Of a DNA stretch of 64,000 bases, positions 24,401-37,156 are shown piece by piece (the stretch's first letter is position 1; the number at the start of each line of letters is the position of its first letter). The notes under the pieces are model-generated. The model saw nothing but the letters and a program-made list of their open reading frames with translations. It made no database searches and had not been told where the DNA came from. The DNA is from Manduca sexta. Taxonomy: Eukaryota; Arthropoda; Insecta; Lepidoptera; Sphingidae. Made by a program: the position numbers and the translations under genes. The DNA lies in assembly GCF_014839805.1 (NCBI RefSeq), contig NC_051116.1, positions 7,917,556-7,981,555 of the forward strand, in the 5' to 3' direction.

Positions 24401-27400
24401 ATAAAGATGAAGAGTTTGAACGCTCTAATCTCAAGGATTACTAAACCGTTTTTGATTTTTTTTCACTAATAAGAAGCTACATTACTTGATTGAACGGTGA
24501 ATGAAAGCATCGTGAGGAAACCTGCACACCTGAGAAGTTCTCCATAGGAATTTCGAGGGTGTGTGAAGTCTACCAATCCGCACTAGGCCAGCGTGGTGGA
24601 CTAAGGCACATTCCCTCTGAGTCGGAGAGGAGGCCCATGCCCGACAGTAGGACAGTATATAATACAGGGCTGATATTATTATATTAAACTAGTAGACCCG
24701 ACAGACGTTGTCCCGTCTTAACTATAGATTTGCAGCGCGCATTCTGTCAATCGCTGACAGTTATTTCAAACAATTGACAGTTATATAAAATTAATATTTT
24801 CGTTAACTTTTCTTAAATTTTCTAATTCTTCGCCCAATTTTTTGATTTTTTTCAATCATAATAATCTTCTCCTGACAATAACAAAAAAAAAGTGAAATCA
24901 GTCCAGCCATTCACGCGTGATGGCGTGACCAATGGGAATAAGGATTCATTTTTATATATATAGATTATAAACAGTATAGGCGGGCAACTCCGCGAGCAAA
25001 ATCTAGTGCATAAGATTGAAAGTGTGCCATATCGAACTGCATGCGACTCGTCTCATGAATTATTTAATTCCACGGATATAGCGGCGCCAGTCCGCGTCGG
25101 GTCGAATTTAGCCATGTTTTAGATGCATCTGCATATATTTAGAAGCGGTAGTGGGTTCGAATAAAATTCATTGCTTCAGTTCAAAACCAATGCCAGGATA
25201 TATTTTCTAGTATTTAATTTTATCGTCATGGTATTAAAATAAAACTATTCACTGTATTTTGCGAGGTTATATTGTCTGGTCCAGGCGATGTTGTCGCCAT
25301 CTTGGTGTTAAATATTTACGGATTTTATCGCGGTTTTAATGTTGTAGTTTTCTCCCATCGTTTCGACTGCAGCCTTCATGATCACGGGGCGGAATGAAGT
25401 GTTATAATAATAATATCAGCATTGTATTATATACTGTCCCACTGCTGGGCACGGGCCTCTACTGCTGAGATGGTTTAGGCTTCAGTCCACCACCCTGGCC
25501 TAGTGCGGGTTGGTAGCCACATACCTTCTTATCATGAAGATCTTCACAAAGAATACAAACGTAACTTTGGAAAAGTCAGAGGTGTGTGTCCTTGGGTTTT
25601 GAACTTGCGTACATTCGTCTACGCAGACAGATCCACACCGTACTAGGCTATCATCTTTATGAGGTGTTGGTCTTCCGACAGTTACAATATCTACCTACCT
25701 TTTAAAAAAATAAGAACCAACCTAAGCGGATTCTCACATATGAGAGACCTACCACGAGGTATTTTGCATTCTAGATTTAATCGTGTCATCGGCTCTTTTA
25801 GAATACGGGAATTGAAACGCGTGAGCTTTTAAAACGTAGTGGGACCAAACCCTAACTCCTTTCCCCAGTAATGGCCAGTGCGGTAATGATATTCGCATTC
25901 AACGCTCGTATTGTAATTTGCACATTGTGTAAAGGTAATACGACTGCATTTTAAATAAATTTACATTTTACTTATATAAACGCGACGTATGTTTGTGTGT
26001 CTTATTCGATGTTATAGTAAAACAGTAAAACACCAACCGAAATTGCACTAGGACTTATTTGTAACTAGTTGTTACTCGCGGCTTCGTCTGCATAAACAGT
26101 TTTTCTGACTTCAGAAGGCCCTAAACCACTATATAGCTATTCATATCTATTAAATACATTATTGATCTGTTTAATATTTTACTGTAGTTTTATGTTGTTA
26201 TTAATAACTTAATTAGTGTAATTGGTTTATCCGTTCTAACTGAAATAAATAGCTTCAACTGTAGGACACCAACGCCATATACTTAAAGAGTTATATTATT
26301 TCCCACAGGAGCAAATTTGCAGGATAAAAACTAGCCTATTTGTTAATCCACGTCATGGTCTACCCGTCTGTCAAATTTCATCCAAATCCGTTCAGCTGTT
26401 TCTCAGTTTACTTCTAACTAACATCCAAACATTTTACACAAACTTTTACATCTATAATATTAGTTAAGTAAGATGTATAAAACTTATAAAAGGAACTAAC
26501 AACTCCTCATTATAATTTTGAACTTGAAAACTCACAATTCAAATTCAAATTGCCCAAAAAGTTATTCATTACGCATAAATATGACATTTTATACCGGAAT
26601 AGTCTTACTATATAATTTTGAACAATCCAAAACTACATCTTAAAAGCAACTCTGGACGTATTTACATATTTATTATAGACCAGTTGTTCCTTACAAATTT
26701 AAATTGTCCAAAAACGTATTGCCAGAGAGAAAATCCGCGCGCATTACCAACCATTCATGAAACTAAACGGTTTGAATAGCGTAGCGTATATTTACATACG
26801 AAATGTTTAATTCACGAAAACATTCGTTTCGTAATATCAATAGAGCTATTTCGTATTGAAAATGCACTCGCTTATAAAAATATTTTTTTTACAGCGCAAC
26901 GTTACTGTCTCGTGGCTGTGCGCATTCACTACCGCGACTTCGGAAGTTTATGACAACACCTCGCACCTTTAGAATTATAATGGCTCAATGGATTTGTTTC
27001 CAGAGCCGTAATAAATTATAAAAAAACTACTTTGACGCAAGTACAAAAAACCATAAAATTGACTTTATAGCCCACAACATTTAAAAGGGATAAACTATCG
27101 ATGGTTGTTGATTATAAAGTCAATTTATTGGTTTTATTACACTCGCGTCATTGTAAGTTTAAAGGTGTGAAATAACTGTCACTCTCTATCTCTCCTATTG
27201 CAAGCGCAAACAATGCACTGAAATTTATAGTCATTATTAAAATATCTTTAGGAAAACATGATATTCATAATATACAATATATTAATAAAATCATGGCAAA
27301 TTAATAAACAAAACATTTTAAAAGAAAATTACAAATAAACCTGCTTGCTAAATAAACTACTAAAATGTATCACAATTTGAACAGAGTATTTAGAGCAAAA

Positions 27401-27572
27401 TACCGATTTTTAATGAGGCAATATATAAACAAATATACAAATTACGTTTTATTATAATTTTATACAAAATAAATAATATTATTTTTTCCAATTATTAAAT
27501 TTGCTATTCATTTATTAATTAGTTTTGACACGATAGAATTATTAAGCGATAAATATGTCATAGGCGATGAGT

Positions 27573-27699
27573 CTGAGTTTGAGTGTTGTGTACTCCTATA
27601 ATTGGTACACACATCAGAATGTGACTTTACTACCTTTATGTTATTAACAAGAAATGTGTGTACTGTTGGAGAACCATATTTAAATAAATAAATAAATAA
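27573..27699 (+). mobile_element. Short retroposon ending in (AAAT)n, contig B only
   Basis: A 127-bp insertion splits a SINE family 2 fragment and ends in a run of AAAT repeats (about 27681-27699). The hexamer ATGAGT flanks both sides (27567-27572 and 27700-27705). Contig A has an uninterrupted site near 8826-8834. A poly(AAAT) tail with a short target duplication indicates target-primed insertion of a truncated LINE 3' end. Confidence 0.7.
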
Positions 27700-30600
27700 A
27701 TGAGTCCCGCCCTCTATCACATCATGGGACGGAACGCACATGGCGAAAATTGACTCCTCTGGCACCTCTGCCAACCTCTTCGGGGATAAAGGTGTAATAT
27801 ATTTTTTTGTTTGTTTCTGCTCAATGTCATCAATTATCCTGGCTTACAGGCTGTCGTATGGGGGAGAGTGTCGTAAAAACCCCGCAAACAATACGTTCGT
27901 CCCGTGCCCGGGGTGTAATGGAACGGTATCCCCTGGGACGTGGTCCTGGAAACCGAAAACATTAGCACGTGACGACCAATGGTGTCCGTGTTCTATTGTA
28001 GGAATTATACATACGTATTGACGTCTATGGTCCCCGAAAGGGTAGGCAGAGGCGAAACTACTGCAGCCGATTTTCGCCACGTGTCCCGCAGTCTATGATG
28101 TGATAGGGAGCGAGCTTAAGCCATAACGTGCACAAATTCCAAATTCCGAGCTGATTATGAGCAAAAAAAAAACAATACAATGTCAATTATCCGACCCGGG
28201 GTTCGAATCGATAAGTGCGTGAAGTCTTTTGGTTAAATATAAATAGATATTATCTTCTAGTGGCCGAAGTTTGTCAGTCGACTCCGAAATACATTATATT
28301 TGTAACTCATATTATACATAATTATTTTTCTGTCCGGCAGTTTTTTGGGTTCCGATTTAATTAAATGTAGAACTGGATCCCAGGCTTGTGCAAGCTTCCA
28401 ACCATCTTCCCTATTGAAATTAGGATTTTTTTAAATTTCAATAGCCTCGCGAATCATCCTAGGCAGGAATAGGTATTCTTTGGCAAGGATTTGTGGCTTG
28501 TCTAGTCGCAGATAATGATAGGAGCCTCCTTCAGAATGTTCAGCGACTGCAGACTTCTATTATTCTATGTGTTTATGGACGGTGGACATCAGTTGACCAA
28601 TTTATTAGCTCATAAAAAGCTACTTACGGAATAAAAAGGCCTGAAACTCGCCACACCATGAGAACACTATGGATAATATAAAATTTAGGAGTAATCCGCA
28701 GTTCGTTAGTATCGGATCAAAGTTCCGAACTAACTGCTCGGTTTGGTTCACGCTAACGTTCTATTAAAGCTTCCGAAACTTTCGCTTTAACCCGAAGGTT
28801 AAGGTCGCTGTCCTACTGTTTGCTATAAGCTATATTTAAATGATGGCGAGATATATTTAAAATATTAGAATACGGCGAATGTGTTATTTTTATTTTCCTA
28901 TTAATCTTATAAATGATTTTTTTTCACTTACAGGAAGCTACATTACTTCTGAGTGATACTATTTTATGCCGGAAAAAAAAATCACGCGGACAGAGTCGCG
29001 GGTAAAATGTAAGATAAGATTATTAAATGGCGAAAACTATGGTAATAAGTCGCGATAAATAAGTAGATAAGCTAATGTCTTGTAACTAGCTTACGAAGAT
29101 GTTTACATTGTAAAATTTTATAAATTACAAACTTCCCCTTCTGCGTCTGTCTGACTGAACGCCATAACCTCAAAAGTATCGAATGGATTTCGATGAAATT
29201 TGGTATGGAGATAGTTTGAGGCCCTGGGATGGGCATAGGCGACTTTCATCTCGAGAAAATATATAGCGGGACTTTTATCTCGGAAAAACTCATCCACGCT
29301 CGATGTCACGAGTAAAAGTTAGCAATATATCAAAGTGACGCAAATAAAACAAGCAACTAATAATTACAAACAATTACTTATGTTTACAATATTGTTAAGA
29401 CATTGACAAACTGACTTTTCTAAAATCATGTGTGTATTATTTGTGAATTTATCGTTCGCTTTAACGGTGAAGGAAAACATCGTAAGGAAACCTGCACATC
29501 TGAGAAGTTCTCTATAGGAATTTTGAAGGTGTGTGAAGTCTACCAATCCGCACTAGGCCAGCGTGGTGGACTAAGGCCTAATCCCTCTCAGTAGTATAGG
29601 AGGCCCGTGTCCAGCAGTGGGCATGTATATAATACAGGGCTGATATTATTTATTTATTTTATTTTAAGATATTGAAATAATTTTATTTCGACATGCAATT
29701 AACATTTCAACACGATAGAATGCAAGCTTAAATTAAAAACAACGTTCGAGGGACATAAACTGCGCTTCGACCGTCGGAGAGGCAGTTAATTTTTTTCTTA
29801 ATTAGTGCCGATGTCATAAATCCGACAGCGTTCAGTTTACGAGTGCTCAACGTTAAATTAACGACTTCACGACAATTTATTACGTGAATAATTGGTATAA
29901 TTAATTAGTGCAACAAATTAAGTTAAATAGTGTTCATTAAGGTAGATATCTTCATTTTATTACAGCGGCAGTGATAGAATGCTATGAATTTTTAATACGT
30001 GACTAGTTTTTGCTCGCGGTTTCGTCCGTTTTGTAATCCGTTTATAGGCTAATAAGCAATCTAGATTATTGAGAGATAATATTATAGATTTTTATAGCTG
30101 CAACTAGGATCACCCTTAAGGTTATTATTGTTTTTGTCTGGACAGGAAACTTAAAGCATTGATTGCCAAAGTGGTCCAAGTGGACCCCAGGGGTCCACGG
30201 GAGACTTGACGGGGGTCTACGTTGGCGTGACCAAAACATGAGGTCACGATTAGTAAGCGGGGCTCCACCAAAATATATATGGTTTTGATAATAATGAATT
30301 AAAATGTTGACTTGACATCACCTAGTAATGTAGGCAGATAATATTTTAAGAAGCTCAGCAACTGTTACATGCAAAAACTTGTATATTCTGGGGTATTTGA
30401 TAGAAATTTACCTGCAGGGTGTCTACCGGAACTGGCAAAAATTTTAAATGATCTATGAGAGGAATAACTTTGGGAACTTCCGGCTTAAAGCAAGCTGATC
30501 ACCAATCTTTACACAATATAATAATGATTATGTTTTTTTTTTGTTTTATTATGTTTGTTTAGGCAGGCTCTGATAATCTAGTATTTATCAAAGCATAACA

Positions 30601-31720
30601 AATGTTATGCTAAATAAAGCGATATCATCATCATGAGCCACATGACATCCACTGTTTAACAAAGAACTCCTCAAAATATTCTACACCGATGTGTTGGAAG
30701 CGGCCAGCATCGATTGAGTTCCTGAGGCCATAACCACGTCCTTATTTTATAATGAGATGGTAAGTGGAGTCGGGTCCAATAGAATGTCGACTAACGAGAA
30801 ATGATTACCCCTCGACAGTCGATATAATTATGTCGGCCTGTTGGAACCGGATATACACAAGCTGATTCCGGAACACGACACACTTATGTTTGCCTTTGTA
30901 GGTTCATATGCACCGCTGCGTTTACCGGTACGTGGTTTCTATTCGAGAAGCGATATAGCTTATATCTTATAGCTTGCATTTCAACATCACCTTTACGAAC
31001 AGGATGATCTCTACCAAACTACAAAGCACAAGGGTTCGGATGCGCCAGTACGTTTCTGAACTTATTGTTTGAATTAACAATTAAATCTGACAGTTGTTAG
31101 TCGAAGTTTGTGCGTCGGCACTTCCAGTTGCAACAAGTTGCTCTCTTTTCATTGTTTAGAAACTTCAGAATACGAAGATTGAATTTCATTTTTAAATCTA
31201 CAGTAATATATAAAGTAGAAGAGTTTGTTTGTTTGAACGCGCTAATCTCAAGAACTATTGAACCGATTTAGATTTATTTTTTTCACTTAAAGGAAGCTAT
31301 ATATCTATACATATTATAAAACAAAATCCCCTTTTCTGTCTGTGTGTATGCTTTCGATTTCTTCAAAATGTACTGAACGGATTTTTATGAAATTTGGTAT
31401 GGAGATAGTTTTAGACCCTGCGAAGGTTATAGGCTACATTCTATTTTGGTGTAATCGGAACAGAGCGTGTTTATGTATTACGCACACACTTGTGCATTAT
31501 AATATCTCCTGCGTGGTTGATCTCCGTAAAGATTGTCCGCCGTGGCCGCAATTCAGCTAGGAGATCCATTCAACTCCCAAACGTTTACAGTATGAAATAC
31601 TAAACACGTACATATCAGAATCTATGACAATTGTAACGTGCGCTGTGCACAGTTGATTGGAGTGGATTTGGACAAACCGCATTGTGGTCTGAGATTATGC
31701 GCTCACTGTGATCTCTGTAC

Positions 31721-31740
31721 TATACTATACGTATAGTATA
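31721..31740. repeat. Perfect 20-bp palindrome
   Basis: TATACTATACGTATAGTATA is its own reverse complement. It is alone and not at the end of any visible element; in AT-rich sequence it may be chance. Confidence 0.9.
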
Positions 31741-31868
31741 TTGTATACATGGTTATTTTGACATTGCGTTACTGAATGAAACCGCATACTCGTCTTCACC
31801 TTTGCTGCCATTGTGCCAAAAATCATCGCAGTTTGATGGCAATATAAATATGTGATAGGCTAATTTTT

Positions 31869-31965
31869 AAATCATCATCAGCCGCAGGACGTTTACTGCT
31901 GAATATGGGCATCCAGCGACCTTCTGCGACTTTTACTAGGTCATCTGTCCACCTCGTGGTTTTTT
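31869..31965 (+). mobile_element. RTE-like non-LTR 3' fragment
   Basis: Begins ATCATCATCAGCCGCAGGAC and continues through TTTACTGCTGAATATGGGC to a 'CCACCTCGTGG' end. This is a widespread moth/butterfly repeat signature that fits the 3' region of an RTE-clade retrotransposon. Only about 100 bp remain. Confidence 0.6.
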
Positions 31966-32767
31966 TTTATTTATTTTTTTCATTTTTTTATCGTCTGCTA
32001 TAATTTATCTATCAATATAATCTGACTGAATATACAAGTGAGACAAATTGACAAATATATACATATAACTGTCATATTATTTAATTCGTTTATATATTTT
32101 ATCTTACGAACAAAATGTGGTCATTGAAAAATCACCCCTAACATCATGCGAATAAAATACGTTTTCAAAATAACCAAACGATTCATTGTCCGACGAATTT
32201 CAATAAGTCGTATATTAAAAAAATATATACTTACCATACTTACGCATATAAGGTAATATTACATTGTAAAGTCGTGTACACACTGTTGTATTAAAAAAAT
32301 ATATCATAAAGGTGTATACTCACTGTCAGACACAGATATGAAAAATGTAGTAAAAATGTAAACTATATAGTTCCCATAGTAAATAGTGTAAAGCTCCTAA
32401 AGTGCGTTGAAGCGGTCTAAAGCTCCGTAAGCTTTGTATAGAATCGACACTTGGAAGGTCAGCGTCGACGTGGAGAATAAAATAACAATTGAAATTGAAT
32501 TTTATGTACTTTCAACGACGGTTGATTGTAAAACAACAAATAATATTTTTTACAATACGATCTGCGCTATGCATTTCGCTCTTGCTATTGCAATACCAAC
32601 CATATGCAAAAGTAAACAAGGCTGAATATTAATTACGTCAAATTTTACAATCTTGCATAATAAATATCAACCATATATGTACGCGATAAGATCAAATTCT
32701 ATTTAACATCGTTGCAGGCCAGTTTTTCTGAACGCGGTCGTTAAACTACATAAAGGTGTATACTCAC

Positions 32768-32851
32768 TGTACGGCTGCGGTCTGCCGCCGGTGTACTGCG
32801 GCGACTGCAGTAGCGGCGCGCTGCGCTGCACTGGCTGCACATCCTCGGACA
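32768..32851 (-). CDS. sm: sm (hnRNP L) exon upstream of RRM3, on inverted contig B
   Basis: On the minus strand a TTGTTCGCAG acceptor and a GTGAGT donor bound an 84-bp exon. It reads SEDVQPVQRSAPLLQSPQY and then TGGRPQPY, with two bases completing a split codon at the start and one base left at the end. Base composition is strongly GC-rich against its AT-rich surroundings, as is usual for exons here. It joins in phase to 16120-16199 (minus) across a roughly 16.6-kb intron that contains the whole A/B duplication. In the hnRNP L family this is the region after RRM2. RRM1 and RRM2 are not in this window. Confidence 0.8.
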
Positions 32852-33474
32852 CTGCGAACAAGGAATCGTGGAATCATATTTTTATTCCTCGATTTATAAT
32901 CTTAAGATACAGATAAATAAGTTCGTTTTGAAAATGTCACAAATTATATTAATGTTCAGTAAATAATGTACTGAAATTGGTTTCTTATGTTTTTTTTTAT
33001 ATTCTACACGGTTCACAATATTTTCAATAACATTTTCACTTATTGTTTGATTACAATATGTTTAGTTATTCTCTGATAGAAGTTTTTTTATGTTTACGCG
33101 AATGTTATTCTATAAATGATTAAAAAATATAGATTAAAAAAAACAATATCAGGTCAGAAAGTAAACACACACGCAATACTATCTTATGACGTCATATTTA
33201 GTCATTTCTGAACAAATTTAATCGCTGATTTTACAAAAAGGCTTTATTTCCGTATTATTTGTTATTACGTATAAAATAATTGTCAAAATCGAACATAACC
33301 TTATTTTTATGGCAAATGTGCATTTGTATTTGTTTGTCCTTCACCGAAACAAAGAAACGTATTTTATACATACACATTGCAGGCCGGTTATTATATATAA
33401 TAGTTTCCTGAAACATTGGGCAGGTGAATCCGCGAGAGTAACTTAGTTAATAACTGTGTATTTATAATCAGATA

Positions 33475-33690
33475 GCTTGTACTCGCGGCTCTGAGCGCGT
33501 GAATTAGTTTTCCCGGAATATAAGTCCCGCATTATGTTTTAACGGGATAAAAAAGTAGCCTACAGCACTCAGGGGTAATGTAGTTACCTATTAGTTAAGC
33601 ATTTTTCAAAATACGTTTAGTAGTTATTGAGATAAACGCGTTCATACAAACAAACCTTAGCTTTATATATTAGTATAGATTTAGTGTAGA
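33475..33690 (+). repeat. Helitron-like repeat fragment
   Basis: Starts GCTTGTACTCGCGGCTCTGA and ends CCTTAGCTTTATATATTAGTATAG, the same layout as 7318-7732. It directly abuts the SINE at 33692. Confidence 0.5.
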
Positions 33691-33691
33691 C

Positions 33692-34012
33692 AAAAAAAGC
33701 GGCGATAGCCTAGTTGGGTGTGGAACGGACTGTCGAGACGAATGTCCGCAGGTTCAAATCCCAACGGCAGACACCTCTGCCTTTTCTAAAATTATGTGTG
33801 TATTCATTGTGAATTATCGCTTGCTTTAACGGTGAAGGAAAACATCGTGAGGAAACCTGCATACTTGAGAAGTCATAGGAATTTTCAGGTTGTGTGAAGT
33901 CTACCAATCCGCACTAGGCCAGCGTGGTGGACTAAGGCTTAATCCCTCTCAGTAGTAGAGGAGGCCCGTGCCCAGCAGTGGGACAGTATATAATACAGGG
34001 CTGATGTTATTT
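33692..34012 (+). mobile_element. SINE family 1, near-complete, with tRNA-like head
   Basis: This is the only copy in the window with its full head: an A-box-like TAGCCTAGTTGG (33708-33719) and a B-box GGTTCAAATCC (33751-33761) spaced as in a tRNA. The body landmarks are CTACCAATCCGCACTAGGCC and GGCCCGTGCCCAGCAGTGGG, and the 3' end is AATACAGGGCTGATGTTATT. The head shows the family is a tRNA-derived SINE transcribed by RNA polymerase III. Headless relatives are at 5690, 10535, 24488, 29415 and 53104, with minus-strand copies at 6674 and 25405. Confidence 0.85.
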
Positions 34013-34990
34013 ATATAGATATAATCAATCATCCCCATACAATATTACCGATCTAATCAATCTGTTTCTTGTTCAAGAGTTAAATTTATCCTAGTAGTAT
34101 GAAACTTTCACAATTGCCGGCGATTTAATTAAATCGGGCCGGGTGGCAATGTGTTTGGAAATTTACGGACATGTCCTGATCACGGATTTGAATTTGGAAT
34201 TTGTTACCAAGATGCTTTATTTGGTGTTGTACGTATTTAGCTGCTATCTTAATATTGAAGAAAAAAATTGAGCTCAAAAATAAAAAAAAACAAAAGGGCC
34301 GGCATAGTTTTGGAGACTGACAAAGGGTCGTTATTAATTGTCAGTTGTCACTCTATTTGGACCCTATCCAGCCTACATCAGGTTCAGTGCAATCACTTTG
34401 CCATCACAAAAAAAAAAATAGTTCGTTCATGGAATATAAAAAATGTTCCAATTATACTGGTTCGTTGCAAAGTGCAAATTTCTGGGAACAGCCGATGTAG
34501 GTTTGTTGGTTAAGAGAGAATGCCCGCATCAAGTCCATCTTTATGCTTCAGTCCGTCTTCATGCTTTTGTATATGAAATGTATGAACATTATAATTTTTA
34601 ATAAGACTGATTGACGTCATATATTGATTGTTAAGGAACGAAACTTCTCTACTTGAGTTGCTATAGGCTAGCCTTATACCTATTATATTGTACATTATCT
34701 CCAATTAAGACTTAATTTAACAATTTTTGTACTATTTGTAAATTTATTTCATTCTTTAATACCCACTTCAAATAATATACCACTTTGTATTACTGGAGAT
34801 AACGCGTAATTTTCATTGCAGATTACACATTAAAGATGTTCTCAGGATATAGGCCTATCCTAGTGTGAGATTTCTGGCAAAACTAAGCTGAAAACGACGG
34901 AGATATAGACAAATAAAAAAAACTAGTCTTTTCTCCACGAATAAAGAAAATTATGAATTAAAAATATATAACAGTATAAAATAAATAAAT
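34013..34990. other. Unannotated AT-rich sequence
   Basis: No gene is seen. A short piece at 34290-34400 resembles the 1032-1200 repeat family (the 'GTCACTCTATTTGGACCCTA' and 'ACATCAGGTTCAGTGCAATC' segments). The rest is not recognised. Confidence 0.35.
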
Positions 34991-35262
34991 TGACTGCCTC
35001 GGTGGCGTAGTTGTATTGCACGTCCGGTACAATAGCGCTCTGAGGTCCTGGGTTCGAATCCCGGGTCGGGCAAAGTGATATTTGGGTTTTTCTGCTCAGT
35101 ATCAGCCCGGAGTCTGGAATTTGTGCCCGATATGGCGATAGGCTCGCCCCCTATCACATCATGGGACGGAACATACTTGGCGAAAAGTGGGTGTCCTAGT
35201 TGCGCCTCCGCATACCCCTTCGGGGATAAAATGCGTGATGTTATGTATGTATGTATAAAATA
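34991..35262 (+). mobile_element. SINE family 2, full length
   Basis: The tRNA-like head TGACTGCCTCGGTGGCGTAG carries an A-box (TGGCGTAGTTG) and an intact B-box (GGTTCGAATCC, about 35053-35063). The body continues through GATATGGCGATAGGCTCGCC and ATCACATCATGGGACGGAAC, and a CATACCCCTTCGGGGATAAA hairpin precedes the short TATG-repeat tail. This is the best-preserved copy in plus orientation. The frames of 62 and 115 codons across it are not genes. Confidence 0.85.
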
Positions 35263-36035
35263 AACATCCGGATTTCTCTCCGAGATTAATATTAGCAAAT
35301 GGTTACCCTACAGCCAAGTTCGGCGGAGTTTTGTAGCGAAATGACGTCATCTGGCGCGATCGTTATTAGGGACACCACGTGACTGCCGAATTTATAATAC
35401 CGGAATCCGGAATAGCCAATGTTAACTTTGGAAAAATATTAATTTCGGTTGTAAAAGTTTTTTATTGGATAATTCTTTTATCATATAATGTACGCGATGT
35501 ATACCTAAGTCAGTTTACTGATATCGATGTAAAAATGTGAAAGTGTTATTGTTTGTCCTTGTTTTACGGCATGCTGATAAATTGACATCGTTTGCATATA
35601 CTTTTACGGACTGAACAATGTAACATGCATTTCATACCGGAATTTTCCGGTTAATTTTAACTTTTTTTCCGGTAAAAAAAAAACCGGAACGGAAAATTCT
35701 ACAATCTACATTAAACACTCACATAAGTTATTATACTATCACCAAGAAAATAAATTGTCCATCGTAAAGCATAGCGCTAAAGAATGTCATCAAAACAAAC
35801 AGCCCGCGTCGGTCTAAGACGCTCGTTCGGGGTCACTTATTCACCTCGGCTCGACTGGTGCGACCCCGGCTTTACATAACCCGGGATCATAATAGATCAC
35901 AGTCGCGGGTCGAGTGAATATTTAAACGGGCAAACCATTCGAGCTTCATACAGACCTCAGTTATAAATGGACCTTTGAAAGCGTGTGTACTGTGTAACCT
36001 ATTTCTTACTGATTTTGGTTTAGGCATATTTTGAA
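35263..36035. other. Unannotated sequence with CCGG-rich inverted segments
   Basis: No gene. Several ACCGGAATCCGGAATAGCC-like and 'CCGGAATTTTCCGG' segments between 35395 and 35700 give local dyads, and similar sequence occurs near 14095-14130 and 38275-38310. It may be a small DNA transposon, but its ends could not be fixed. Confidence 0.35.
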
Positions 36036-36342
36036 TTTTACTGGTGGTAGGTCTTTCATATGAGTCCGCCTGGGTATGTACCAACGCAATGTCTATCTCT
36101 GCCGCCAAGCAGTGTGTAGTCCCTGTTGTGTTCCGGTTTGAAGGACATTGTAGCCAGTGTAACTACTGGACATAATAAGACTTAACATCTCATGTCTCAG
36201 GATGGCGAGCGCAGTGGAATATTAAACAATACTTTGTAATTCAAGGTGTTGGATGGTGTTTCTACTGTTTATGGTGGTATCGCTTACTATCAGGCGAATG
36301 GCAACTCCGTCTCGTCAGCCAAAGCAATAAAAAAAAAACTAT
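36036..36342 (+). mobile_element. Non-LTR retrotransposon 3' tail, fullest copy
   Basis: It runs from TTTTACTGGTGGTAGGTCTT through ACTACTGGACATAATAAGAC, CAATACTTTGTAATTCAAGG and GTTTCTACTGTTTATGGTGG to an A-rich end after CTCGTCAGCCAAAGCAATAA. It serves as the reference for copies at 3160, 4246, 16915, 22007, 23090, 53970 and 58205. It has no coding part. Confidence 0.65.
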
Positions 36343-36656
36343 TTGAAGCCTTCAAATATGCTAAATAATATTTTATATGTGAGAGTTTGTGTTTATTAGA
36401 TCTTGAACCTTCTTATGTGAAAATATTTGTACGTTATAGATGTTTGTGAAGTGACGCGTAAATTATTTAATAAATTTTGATTAAATGCAGATAGCCAACG
36501 TTCTCTATTACCATATAGATTACTTTTAAAAAATCTAATGTATTCAAACGAGTGTAGCTAACGAGTGTGTTTGTTTAAAACTAAAATATTTATTAGATTT
36601 CGGTAGATATTTTACAATCGATAATATATTGGCGTACATTCTATATACACAAACGT
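36343..36656. other. End of contig B, unannotated
   Basis: About 310 bp of AT-rich sequence before the second gap; no gene or repeat recognised. Confidence 0.5.
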
Positions 36657-37156
36657 NNNNNNNNNNNNNNNNNNNNNNNNNNNNNNNNNNNNNNNNNNNN
36701 NNNNNNNNNNNNNNNNNNNNNNNNNNNNNNNNNNNNNNNNNNNNNNNNNNNNNNNNNNNNNNNNNNNNNNNNNNNNNNNNNNNNNNNNNNNNNNNNNNNN
36801 NNNNNNNNNNNNNNNNNNNNNNNNNNNNNNNNNNNNNNNNNNNNNNNNNNNNNNNNNNNNNNNNNNNNNNNNNNNNNNNNNNNNNNNNNNNNNNNNNNNN
36901 NNNNNNNNNNNNNNNNNNNNNNNNNNNNNNNNNNNNNNNNNNNNNNNNNNNNNNNNNNNNNNNNNNNNNNNNNNNNNNNNNNNNNNNNNNNNNNNNNNNN
37001 NNNNNNNNNNNNNNNNNNNNNNNNNNNNNNNNNNNNNNNNNNNNNNNNNNNNNNNNNNNNNNNNNNNNNNNNNNNNNNNNNNNNNNNNNNNNNNNNNNNN
37101 NNNNNNNNNNNNNNNNNNNNNNNNNNNNNNNNNNNNNNNNNNNNNNNNNNNNNNNN
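36657..37156. other. Scaffold gap (500 N)
   Basis: Second placeholder gap of exactly 500 bases. The sequences on its two sides should not be adjacent if contig B is reversed, as the inverted overlap and sm exon phases indicate. Confidence 0.98.

Larger units (their letters stand above)
17283..31445. repeat. Contig B copy of the A/B duplication
   Basis: This is the counterpart of 1-12569. It is about 1.6 kb longer, mostly because of three insertions that A lacks (19731-19893, 20143-21446 and 27573-27699) plus an extra roughly 150-bp repeat piece at 18767-18902. It lies wholly between two sm exons, so it belongs to one large intron of roughly 16.6 kb. Other repeats inside are the counterparts of those listed for contig A. 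Confidence 0.85.
31446..32767. other. sm intron sequence beyond the duplication
   Basis: No gene is seen. An RTE-like 3' fragment is at 31869-31965 (ATCATCATCAGCCGCAGGAC, then TAGGTCATCTGTCCACCTCG). A perfect 20-bp palindrome lies at 31721-31740. The rest is AT-rich and unrecognised; the 63-codon frame at 32434 has no recognisable homologue. Confidence 0.45.

Noticed and set aside
33692..33780. tRNA gene
   Set aside because: A-box and B-box are present, but the sequence runs straight into a repeated SINE body and the acceptor stem is not closed.
34991..35075. tRNA gene with GGTTCGAATCC B-box
   Set aside because: It is the head of SINE family 2, repeated at several places in the window with the same body.
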